9,935 nucleotides of DNA, from the NCBI GenBank assembly GCA_013698195.1, contig JACCVK010000183.1, positions 1 through 9,935 of the forward strand. The letters are read 5' to 3'. The translations under genes were made by a program, and so were the position numbers. The notes under the pieces are model-generated. The model made no database searches, was not told where the DNA came from, and saw only the letters and a program-made list of their open reading frames with translations. The stretch comes from Actinomycetota bacterium. Lineage in GTDB: Bacteria; Actinomycetota; Thermoleophilia; Gaiellales; Gaiellaceae. Shown here piece by piece: positions 1 to 4,488 of the stretch (position 1 is its first letter; each line of letters begins with the position of its first letter).

Positions 1-257
1 GGCTCGGACTGCACGTGCTCCGCCCCGGCATGCCGTTTTTGGCCAGGGCACTGCTTCGCCGGTCGCGCGCGTCGGCGCTCGTTCTCCACCACGAGCTGGT
101 CGGCGAGGGGCTCGTGCGCTATGCCCAGAGGCGCGGCGTTCCGGTGGTCGTCTGGACGGTCGACGAGCCGCGTGACGTCGAGCGTCTTGACCGTATAGGA
201 GTCGATGCGATGGTCGTGAACAATCCCGTCATGTTCACCTCTACACTTTCGGTGTGA
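1..257 (+). CDS. Glycerophosphodiester phosphodiesterase, C-terminal end (5'-truncated)
   Basis: This is the last ~84 codons of a gene entering from the left edge in frame 3, ending at TGA 255-257. The visible end reads like the final strands of the GDPD TIM barrel: a helix ending RYAQRRGVPVVVWTVDEP, then DRIGVDAMVVNNP. The V-x-WTV-[ND]-x-P motif and the closing G-[VA]-D-x-[IV]-x-[TN]-[ND]-[KNP]-P motif are family hallmarks. The family hydrolyses glycerophosphodiesters to glycerol-3-phosphate and an alcohol. The catalytic histidine and metal-binding glutamates lie upstream, outside the window, so activity and the presence of a signal peptide cannot be judged. The stop codon overlaps the next gene's GTG by 4 nt, and the neighbour's putative promoter lies inside this coding end. 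Confidence 0.85.
   Translation, partial: LGLHVLRPGMPFLARALLRRSRASALVLHHELVGEGLVRYAQRRGVPVVVWTVDEPRDVERLDRIGVDAMVVNNPVMFTSTLSV
242..247 (+). promoter_or_regulatory. Putative -10 hexamer (TACACT) for the L,D-transpeptidase gene
   Basis: TACACT fits the actinobacterial -10 pattern TANNNT and ends 6 nt before the GTG at 254. A transcript starting about 7 nt downstream would begin at the start codon (leaderless). It lies inside the 3' coding end of the phosphodiesterase gene. I see no clear -35. The same geometry recurs at seven other genes in the window. Confidence 0.45.
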
Positions 258-1315
258 AGAGGGGGACTCTCTTGGTCGCCGCGGGAATGCTCGCGGTGTG
301 TGCGCTGCTCGGGCTCGCGTCGGGATTCGCGCTAGCGTCGACTGACATCGCGCCGTCGCAGACGACCGACCCCCCGCCCACGACGTCGCCGCCGCCGACC
401 GAGACGAGCCCGACTCCGCCGCCTGCGCTGCCGCCGAAGCGCCAGCTCATCGAGCCGGGAGTCATCGTCGGAGGAATCGCAGTCGGCTGGTTGACGTCGC
501 GAACCGCGAGTGACCTCGTGCGCAAGACATTCTCGCGACGGCTCGTCCTGGTCGCAGGCCCAGGCCAGCGGGTGCGTATCGCACCGCAGGACCTCGGAGC
601 CAGCGCGAGGATCGAGAAGGCGATCCGACGGGCCTCGAGCGCTCGACCGGGCGCTCAGATTCCGCTCGAGGTCGTGGTGTCGCGCTCCAAGCTCAAGAGC
701 TACGTCGAGAAGCTGGCCGCGCGTTTCGACCGCAAGGCGATCGACGCGGGAGTCGTGCTCTCGGGGATCAGGCCGCGGTTCGTCGAGGCGCAAGACGGGC
801 GGCAGCTCCGGGCAAACCGCACCGGCCTCGCGCTCCGGATCTCGCTCGCGACTCACATGCGCGACCCCATCCCGCTCGACTTCGACGTCACGAAACCCGA
901 GGTCAGAACGACGAAGGTTGGCTCCGCGATTGTCATCCTCCGCGACTCGAAGCGGCTCCTCCTCTACTCGACGAAGAAGATGGTCCGCCGATTTGGAATC
1001 GCGACCGGGCAGTCGTCGTATCCGACCCCGACCGGCGACTACGAGATCACGACCATGCAGCGCAACCCGTGGTGGTATCCGCCGCCCTCCGACTGGGCAG
1101 CGGAATCCGACCCCGTTCCGCCTGGTCCCGGCAATCCGCTCGGCACGCGCTGGATGGGGATCTCGGCGCCGTACGTCGGGATTCATGGAACACCGGACGC
1201 GGCCTCGATCGGGTACTCGGCGTCGCACGGCTGCGTGCGCATGCGCATTCCCGATGCCGAGTGGCTGTTCCGGCGGGTGGAAGTGGGGACGCCCGTGTTC
1301 ATCCTCTCCCGCTAG
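254..1315 (+). CDS. L,D-transpeptidase (YkuD domain), membrane-anchored or secreted
   Basis: The 353-aa protein carries a YkuD catalytic domain at the C-terminus, the enzyme class that forms 3-3 peptidoglycan cross-links (or attaches proteins) outside the cytoplasmic membrane. Residues ~5-29 are a hydrophobic signal or anchor segment, ~38-62 a Pro/Thr-rich linker, and ~63-215 a region resembling the putative peptidoglycan-binding domain (PG_binding_4 type) often found before YkuD. YkuD follows from ~220. The catalytic signature is intact: His311 in HGT, then SHGCVRM with His325 and nucleophile Cys327. The GTG start overlaps the preceding stop (GTGA) and lies 6 nt after a TACACT hexamer, so translational coupling or leaderless expression are both possible. 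The C-terminus ends soon after the active site, as is usual. The YkuD call is strong; the exact substrate is inferred. Confidence 0.92.
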   Translation: MKRGTLLVAAGMLAVCALLGLASGFALASTDIAPSQTTDPPPTTSPPPTETSPTPPPALPPKRQLIEPGVIVGGIAVGWLTSRTASDLVRKTFSRRLVLVAGPGQRVRIAPQDLGASARIEKAIRRASSARPGAQIPLEVVVSRSKLKSYVEKLAARFDRKAIDAGVVLSGIRPRFVEAQDGRQLRANRTGLALRISLATHMRDPIPLDFDVTKPEVRTTKVGSAIVILRDSKRLLLYSTKKMVRRFGIATGQSSYPTPTGDYEITTMQRNPWWYPPPSDWAAESDPVPPGPGNPLGTRWMGISAPYVGIHGTPDAASIGYSASHGCVRMRIPDAEWLFRRVEVGTPVFILSR

Positions 1316-1323
1316 GTGCTTCG

Positions 1324-1347
1324 CGACGCACATACGGTCGTGCGTCG
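1324..1347 (+). terminator. Hairpin after the L,D-transpeptidase stop codon
   Basis: CGACGCAC (1324-1331) and GTGCGTCG (1340-1347) form a perfect 8-bp stem with an 8-nt loop, starting 9 nt after the stop codon. There is no T-tract, so it would be a non-canonical terminator, an RNA 3'-end stabiliser, or the first element of the structured leader of the next operon. The loop side contains TACGGT, which also fits TANNNT. Confidence 0.4.
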
Positions 1348-1362
1348 ACGACGAGAACCGAG

Positions 1363-1404
1363 CGGGCCTAGCAAGCAGGCCCGAGCACGCAGGGAGGGCC
1401 TGCT
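1363..1404 (+). promoter_or_regulatory. Two overlapping, mutually exclusive hairpins upstream of the ccm operon
   Basis: Hairpin A pairs CGGGCCT (1363-1369) with AGGCCCG (1377-1383) across a 7-nt loop. Hairpin B pairs AGCAGGCCC (1374-1382) with GGGCCTGCT (1396-1404) across a 13-nt loop. The segment 1377-1382 belongs to both, so only one can form at a time. The spacer 1316-1494 otherwise holds a further stem, TGCGAA/TTCGCA (1437-1442 / 1446-1451), nested inside GACGGC/GCCGTC (1430-1435 / 1467-1472), and no gene I can support. Regulatory function is inference; the pairing is seen directly. Confidence 0.4.
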
Positions 1405-1480
1405 CGCCGATATTGGCCCGACTGAGGACGACGGCATGCGAAGCGTTCGCAGTCGCGCGATGTGCGGCCGTCTCTGCGTC

Positions 1481-1486
1481 GGGGAG
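1481..1486 (+). promoter_or_regulatory. Shine-Dalgarno GGGGAG that fixes the CcmG/TlpA start
   Basis: GGGGAG sits 8 nt before GTG 1495. It is one of the few good ribosome-binding sites in the window and selects GTG 1495 over the in-frame GTG at 1462, which would add 11 arginine-rich residues in front of the membrane anchor. Confidence 0.65.
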
Positions 1487-1494
1487 CACCACGC

Positions 1495-2055
1495 GTGAGT
1501 CGCCGCCTGCTGCTGGTCGCGCAGGGTACGGCTATCGGGCTCGTCGTGCTGCTCTTCGCGCTCCTGCTCTGGAAGCTCGTTGCCGACGAGGGCGGCTCGA
1601 TCGCATCGGCGACGGATCGCGGCGAGCGCCCGCCGGCTCCCGAATTCACGCTCGAGCGACTCGACCGCGAAGGCGACCTGACTCTGTCCTCCTTGCGCGG
1701 GAAGGCGGTCGTCCTCAACTTCTGGGCCTCGTGGTGCATTCCGTGCAAGGAGGAGGCGCCGTACCTCGAGGAGGTGTGGCAGGCGAACCGCGACGACGGT
1801 CTCGTCGTCGTCGGGCTCGATGCCAAGGACTTCCGCCGCGACGCTCGGGCGTTCGCGGAGCGCTTCGAGCTCACGTTCCCGATCGTCTACGACGGGCCGG
1901 GATCGACGCTCTCGAGCTGGGGCGTGCAGGGCTTTCCGGAGACGTTTGTCATCGACCGCCGGGAACGGGTCGTCGAATCGTTCCTCGGGGCGGTCAACTC
2001 GGACGAGGATCGCGCACGTCTACGCGCGGCCATCGAGCGTGCGCTCGAGCCGTGA
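1495..2055 (+). CDS. CcmG/ResA/TlpA-type thioredoxin-like thiol:disulfide reductase, membrane-anchored
   Basis: The 186-aa protein starts at GTG 1495, chosen by the GGGGAG ribosome-binding site. Residues ~5-28 form one N-terminal membrane anchor, placing the thioredoxin fold outside the cytoplasm. The APEFTL entry strand (~48-53) and the active site WASWCIPC (Cys81, Cys84) are typical of the TlpA/CcmG family, and GFPETFVID gives the cis-proline loop (Pro148) with the P-E-T-F pattern usual in CcmG/DsbE. Such proteins receive electrons from CcdA and reduce the cysteines of apocytochrome c before heme ligation. The following ccmH-like gene overlaps it by 4 nt (GTGA) and a ccdA gene comes next, which strongly supports the cytochrome c role over a general one. 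A structured 179-nt spacer precedes it. Confidence 0.9.
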   Translation: MSRRLLLVAQGTAIGLVVLLFALLLWKLVADEGGSIASATDRGERPPAPEFTLERLDREGDLTLSSLRGKAVVLNFWASWCIPCKEEAPYLEEVWQANRDDGLVVVGLDAKDFRRDARAFAERFELTFPIVYDGPGSTLSSWGVQGFPETFVIDRRERVVESFLGAVNSDEDRARLRAAIERALEP

Positions 2056-2510
2056 AGCGCTTCGCCCCCACGCTCGTTCTTACCATTGCTCTCGGACTCC
2101 TCGTCCCGGTCTCGGTCTGGGCGGCTGACCCGCCGAGCGCGGCCGATCTCGAGGCAGAGCTCGTCTGCCCCGTCTGCGAGACGACCCTCGACCAGTCGAA
2201 CGCTCCTGTCGCCGAGCGCATGAAGGTGTTCATCCGCGAGCGGATCGCGGCGGGTGACACGGAGCAAGAGATCAAGGACGCGCTCGTCGCGGAGTTCGGG
2301 TCCGGCGTGCTCGCAACGCCGGGCAAACGCGGGTTCGGGCTGCTCGCCTGGTTGATACCGCTCGCCGCGATCGCGGTCGGGGCGCTCGCCGTCGGCCTGC
2401 TCGTCCGTGGCTGGACAAGGCGGGGGGTGCCGGCCGACGATGATCCGGCCCCGCTCGACGCGGGCCTCGAGCGGCGGCTCGACGAGGAGCTCGCGCGCTT
2501 CGACGGCTGA
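2052..2510 (+). CDS. ccmH: Cytochrome c-type biogenesis protein CcmH
   Basis: The 152-aa protein starts at GTG 2052, whose codon overlaps the previous stop (GTGA), indicating translational coupling. Residues ~6-25 are a signal peptide or N-terminal membrane segment ending near WAA-D. The CcmH signature follows: LVCPVC (Cys39, Cys42), then the SNAPVAERMK stretch and the conserved helix pattern IRERIAAGDTEQEIKDALVAEFG. A C-terminal membrane helix at ~104-125 (LLAWLIPLAAIAVGALAVGL) is followed by a short cytoplasmic tail. The architecture and length match the small CcmH of System I, which reduces or holds apocytochrome c at its CXXC motif. No CcmI-like tetratricopeptide extension is present. The reading frame stays open far upstream inside other genes, but that extension is arginine/serine-rich shadow sequence. 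Confidence 0.92.
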   Translation: MKRFAPTLVLTIALGLLVPVSVWAADPPSAADLEAELVCPVCETTLDQSNAPVAERMKVFIRERIAAGDTEQEIKDALVAEFGSGVLATPGKRGFGLLAWLIPLAAIAVGALAVGLLVRGWTRRGVPADDDPAPLDAGLERRLDEELARFDG

Positions 2511-2511
2511 C

Positions 2512-3234
2512 GTGGATCCCGGCTCAGCCCTCGCCGCGTTCGTCGCCGGCTTCGTCTCCTTCCTCGCGCCCTGCGTCCTCCCGCTCGTCCCGGGCTACCT
2601 CTCGGCGATCTCCGTCCTCGACGCGAGCGAGCTCGGCCGGCCCGGACACGCGCGACGCGTCATCGCCGCCAGCGTGCCCTTCGTCCTCGGCTTCACGATG
2701 TTCTTCGTCTCGCTGGGCGTTGGGGCGGCGCTCGTCGGCGGTCGCCTGTTCAGCGACCAGTTTCTGCTCGAGAAGGTTGCGGGCTTCGTGCTCGTCGTCT
2801 TCGGACTCGCGTTCACGGGGCTCCTGCCCTGGCCGGAGCGGCTCGTTGGCGCGCGGCTGGTGCAGGGTGCGCGTGGAAGTGGTTCCCGACTATTCCTCGG
2901 CGGAGCGTTCGCAGTATGCGCCGCCCCCTGCATCTCGCCTGTCCTCGGCGGGATCCTGGTGCTCGCGGGCTCGTCCGGCACGGTCGTCGAGGGCGCGCTG
3001 CTGCTGGGGGTCTACTCGCTCGGGCTCGCTGTTCCGTTCGTACTCGTCGGCGTTCTCTTCACCAGGGCAATGGGCGCTTTCCGCTGGCTGCGCGACCACT
3101 ACCGCGTCATCCAGTTCGTCGGTGGCGCGATCATGGTCGCGCTCGGCCTCCTGCTCTTCTTCGAGCGCTTCTACGTCCTCCGCATCTACCTGAACCGTTT
3201 CCTCCTGTGGCTCGGGCTCGAGCCCGCTTTCTAG
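2512..3234 (+). CDS. ccdA: CcdA/DsbD-type transmembrane thiol-electron transporter
   Basis: The 240-aa polytopic membrane protein starts at GTG 2512, 1 nt after the ccmH stop. It has about six hydrophobic segments, and the two family cysteines sit in the expected Pro-Cys contexts: LAPCVLPLVPGY (Cys21, first helix) and CAAPCISPVLGG (Cys140, fourth helix), with an extra Cys136. CcdA proteins pass electrons from cytoplasmic thioredoxin across the membrane to extracytoplasmic thioredoxins such as the neighbouring CcmG-like protein. It lacks the extra N- and C-terminal domains of full DsbD. An upstream in-frame extension to 2407 would lie entirely inside ccmH and is rejected. Its TAG shares the tetranucleotide CTAG with the stop of the convergent DUF309 gene. 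Confidence 0.92.
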   Translation: MDPGSALAAFVAGFVSFLAPCVLPLVPGYLSAISVLDASELGRPGHARRVIAASVPFVLGFTMFFVSLGVGAALVGGRLFSDQFLLEKVAGFVLVVFGLAFTGLLPWPERLVGARLVQGARGSGSRLFLGGAFAVCAAPCISPVLGGILVLAGSSGTVVEGALLLGVYSLGLAVPFVLVGVLFTRAMGAFRWLRDHYRVIQFVGGAIMVALGLLLFFERFYVLRIYLNRFLLWLGLEPAF

Positions 3235-3554
3235 ACCTCGACTGGATGTAGGTCGAGGTGACCGGCAGTGACGTCTCGCTCTGCCGCTTCGACCTGCGCG
3301 AGGAGCGAGGCGACGTCGACGCCGCGATGGAAAGGTGCGTAGGGACTCAATCGGCGACGCGCCTTCTCGAGTTGCCGCTCGCAACCGGGACCGTTTCGGC
3401 GCTCCGCGTGCAGCCATGCGACCGCGACATGTACGAGGCCCTGGAGAAAGTCACGCTCGGCTCCGGGTGCCTCTCGCCACTCGTCCTCGAGCTCCTCGTG
3501 CGCCTCGAAATAGGCGCCCTTTCCGATCAGCTCGAGTCCGGCGTCGAGTCCCAC
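3231..3554 (-). CDS. DUF309 domain protein
   Basis: The 107-aa protein is read on the minus strand from GTG 3554 to TAG 3231. It carries the DUF309 signature: Y-F-E-A-H-E-x-L-E-x-x-W (about residues 15-26) followed by a second helix, FLQGLVHVAVAWLHAE, and a basic helix ending ARRRL. DUF309 proteins are small all-helical proteins of unknown biochemical function; the histidine/glutamate-rich EAHEELE helix suggests a metal or ligand site, but that is inference. The start is chosen because the conserved domain begins a dozen residues later and a GATAAT hexamer ends 6 nt upstream. A longer reading on this strand would run back through the divergent gene and the ferredoxin and is rejected. The end overlaps ccdA by 4 nt. 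Confidence 0.8.
   Translation of the reverse strand: MGLDAGLELIGKGAYFEAHEELEDEWREAPGAERDFLQGLVHVAVAWLHAERRNGPGCERQLEKARRRLSPYAPFHRGVDVASLLAQVEAAERDVTAGHLDLHPVEV
3235..3259. terminator. Inverted repeat directly after the ccdA stop, inside the DUF309 3' end
   Basis: ACCTCGAC (3235-3242) and GTCGAGGT (3252-3259) form a perfect 8-bp stem with a 9-nt loop, beginning at the base after the ccdA stop codon. No T-tract follows. It could act as the 3' end of the ccm operon mRNA while also encoding the last residues of the oppositely oriented DUF309 protein. Confidence 0.4.
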
Positions 3555-3560
3555 GGCTCG

Positions 3561-3566
3561 ATTATC
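3561..3566 (-). promoter_or_regulatory. Putative -10 hexamer (GATAAT) for the DUF309 gene
   Basis: Read on the minus strand, GATAAT matches TATAAT at 5 of 6 positions and ends 6 nt before GTG 3554, giving leaderless geometry. It faces the divergent -10 at 3584-3589 within a 42-bp gap. Confidence 0.5.
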
Positions 3567-3583
3567 GAACGCCTTCGGACTGC

Positions 3584-3589
3584 TAGTGT
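3584..3589 (+). promoter_or_regulatory. Putative -10 hexamer (TAGTGT) for the receiver-like gene
   Basis: TAGTGT fits TANNNT and ends 7 nt before GTG 3597 (leaderless geometry). Only 17 bp separate it from the opposing DUF309 -10, so polymerase probably cannot occupy both promoters at once. Confidence 0.45.
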
Positions 3590-3596
3590 CGCGGCC

Positions 3597-3908
3597 GTGG
3601 CGACGATCCTGCTGGCTGGGGTCGACCTGTTCTTCCGGGGCAAGCTCGAAGGACTTCTGTCCGCGCACAAGCTCGTGACGAGCGACAGCGTCTCGGCCCC
3701 GGATCTCGTGATTGCGGACATCGCACGGGTCGAGCCGGAGGAGGTCGTCGAGGCGTGGCCGGACATCCCGATCGTCGGCTTCACGAACCACACGGACCGC
3801 GCCGGCCTCCAGCGTGCGCACGCCGCGGGCTTCGATCAGGTGATCGTCAAATCGGCGCTCGTGGAGCGCGCCGGGGCGCTCGTGGACGAGCTCATCGGCG
3901 TGGCCTGA
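3597..3908 (+). CDS. Short receiver-like (CheY-fold) single-domain protein
   Basis: The 103-aa protein starts at GTG 3597. Its pattern resembles a response-regulator receiver: a hydrophobic first strand with Asp10 (ILLAGVDLFF), PDLVIADIAR with Asp41 at the phospho-acceptor position, PIVGFTNHTD with Thr63 at the switch position, the helix HAAGFD, then VIVKSAL with Lys85, followed by a last helix. Differences are a single Asp instead of the usual acidic pair after strand 1, and a short helix1-strand2 region that makes it about 15-20 residues smaller than a standard receiver. No output domain is present. It may be a stand-alone or pseudo-receiver with a protein-docking role; whether it is phosphorylated is open. 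Upstream in-frame sequence overlaps DUF309 antisense and is not coding in my view. The ferredoxin gene follows after 54 nt. Confidence 0.75.
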   Translation: MATILLAGVDLFFRGKLEGLLSAHKLVTSDSVSAPDLVIADIARVEPEEVVEAWPDIPIVGFTNHTDRAGLQRAHAAGFDQVIVKSALVERAGALVDELIGVA

Positions 3909-3949
3909 CCAGGCTCTCGTAGCCGGCCGGGAGCGGCCAAGTGCCTCGG

Positions 3950-3955
3950 TAGACT
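3950..3955 (+). promoter_or_regulatory. Putative -10 hexamer (TAGACT) for the ferredoxin gene
   Basis: TAGACT ends 7 nt before GTG 3963. It is the same hexamer as the one before the response regulator gene (5766-5771, minus strand), and fits TANNNT with leaderless spacing. Confidence 0.5.
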
Positions 3956-3962
3956 CGTCCGC

Positions 3963-4265
3963 GTGACGTACATCATCGCCGAGCCCTGCATCGACATCAA
4001 AGACCTCTCGTGCGTCGATGTGTGCCCGGTCGACTGCATCCACGTGTTCGAGCGGATCCTCATCATCGATCCGGAGGAATGCATCGACTGCGGTGCATGC
4101 GAGCCGGAGTGCCCGGTCGAGGCGATCTTTCCGGAGGACGCGCTCCCCGACAAATGGAACGCGTTCGTCGAGATCAACTACGCGTTTCCCGACGCCGCGA
4201 AGATCAACCCGCTCGTGGACAAGTACGCCGAGGAGAACGACGTCCACAACGAACCGCTCGAGTAG
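3963..4265 (+). CDS. fdxA: 7Fe ferredoxin ([3Fe-4S][4Fe-4S], FdxA/Azotobacter FdI type)
   Basis: The 100-aa acidic soluble electron carrier has eight cysteines at 9, 17, 21, 25, 40, 43, 46 and 50. The spacing matches the Azotobacter FdI pattern shifted by one residue. Cys9, Cys17 and Cys50 would hold the [3Fe-4S] cluster, Cys21, Cys40, Cys43 and Cys46 the [4Fe-4S] cluster, and Cys25 is the free cysteine. The N-terminus TYIIAEPCID and the middle CIDCGACEPECPVEAI are characteristic of actinobacterial FdxA. The ~45-residue C-terminal extension ends in the usual acidic region. Such ferredoxins feed electrons to cytochrome P450s and other oxidoreductases; the partner here is unknown, as neither neighbour is an obvious redox enzyme. 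The start lies 7 nt after a -10-like TAGACT. The 3' end converges on the next gene with 6 nt between stop codons. Confidence 0.95.
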   Translation: MTYIIAEPCIDIKDLSCVDVCPVDCIHVFERILIIDPEECIDCGACEPECPVEAIFPEDALPDKWNAFVEINYAFPDAAKINPLVDKYAEENDVHNEPLE

Positions 4266-4271
4266 CAGAGG

Positions 4272-4475
4272 TCAGGAAGGCAGGAGATAGAGGCAGGGCC
4301 TGACGTCGCCCGGCAGCGGCGAAGACGCAACCTTCGCTACCCGGTAACGGCGTTCCCCGTTCTCGACCTCCGAGCCGACGAGCGGCACCTCGCCCTCCTG
4401 CTCGACGAGCCGGTAACCGGCGGGCGACCATACGAAGAGGAGATATCCACCTGTGCCGTTGGTGATCGCGGACAC
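4272..4475 (-). CDS. 67-aa protein of unknown function, last gene of the regulator-kinase cluster
   Basis: I do not recognise a named family. From GTG 4475 the protein is 67 aa, soluble and beta-rich in appearance: a strand GYLLFVWSPAGYRLVE, a Gly/Glu turn (EGEVPLVGSEVE), a strand RRYRVAKV, then SPLPGDVRPCLYLLP. The pattern looks like a small compact sheet domain. The frame stays open to GTG 4538, which would overlap the kinase gene by 50 nt and add 21 residues rich in Arg/Pro. I prefer GTG 4475 because a TACGAT hexamer ends 6 nt before it, the same geometry as at seven other genes here. Position directly after a two-component pair suggests a linked role, but that is inference. It ends 6 nt from the ferredoxin stop on the other strand. 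Confidence 0.6.
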   Translation of the reverse strand: MSAITNGTGGYLLFVWSPAGYRLVEQEGEVPLVGSEVENGERRYRVAKVASSPLPGDVRPCLYLLPS

Positions 4476-4481
4476 GATCCG

Positions 4482-4487
4482 ATCGTA
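4482..4487 (-). promoter_or_regulatory. Putative -10 hexamer (TACGAT) for the 67-aa gene
   Basis: On the minus strand TACGAT begins 1 nt after the kinase stop codon and ends 6 nt before GTG 4475. It would give the small gene its own leaderless transcript in addition to read-through from the kinase gene. Confidence 0.4.
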
Positions 4488-4488
4488 G

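Noticed and set aside
332..1492. A long open frame on the minus strand opposite the L,D-transpeptidase
   Set aside because: Very Arg/His-rich composition with no domain. It is a high-GC antisense shadow of a gene whose YkuD catalytic motif is unmistakable.
510..2051. In-frame upstream extension of ccmH through the transpeptidase and thioredoxin genes
   Set aside because: The extension is Arg/Ser-rich out-of-frame translation of two real genes. The signal peptide starts right after GTG 2052, which overlaps the preceding stop as expected.
3258..3596. N-terminal extension of the receiver-like protein on the plus strand
   Set aside because: It lies antisense to the DUF309 signature helix region, while the receiver-like fold begins at GTG 3597 with a -10-like hexamer in place.
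3555..4247. Extension of the DUF309 frame on the minus strand across the receiver-like and ferredoxin genes
   Set aside because: It runs antisense to a ferredoxin with a complete cysteine pattern, the extension has no domain, and DUF309 begins just after GTG 3554.
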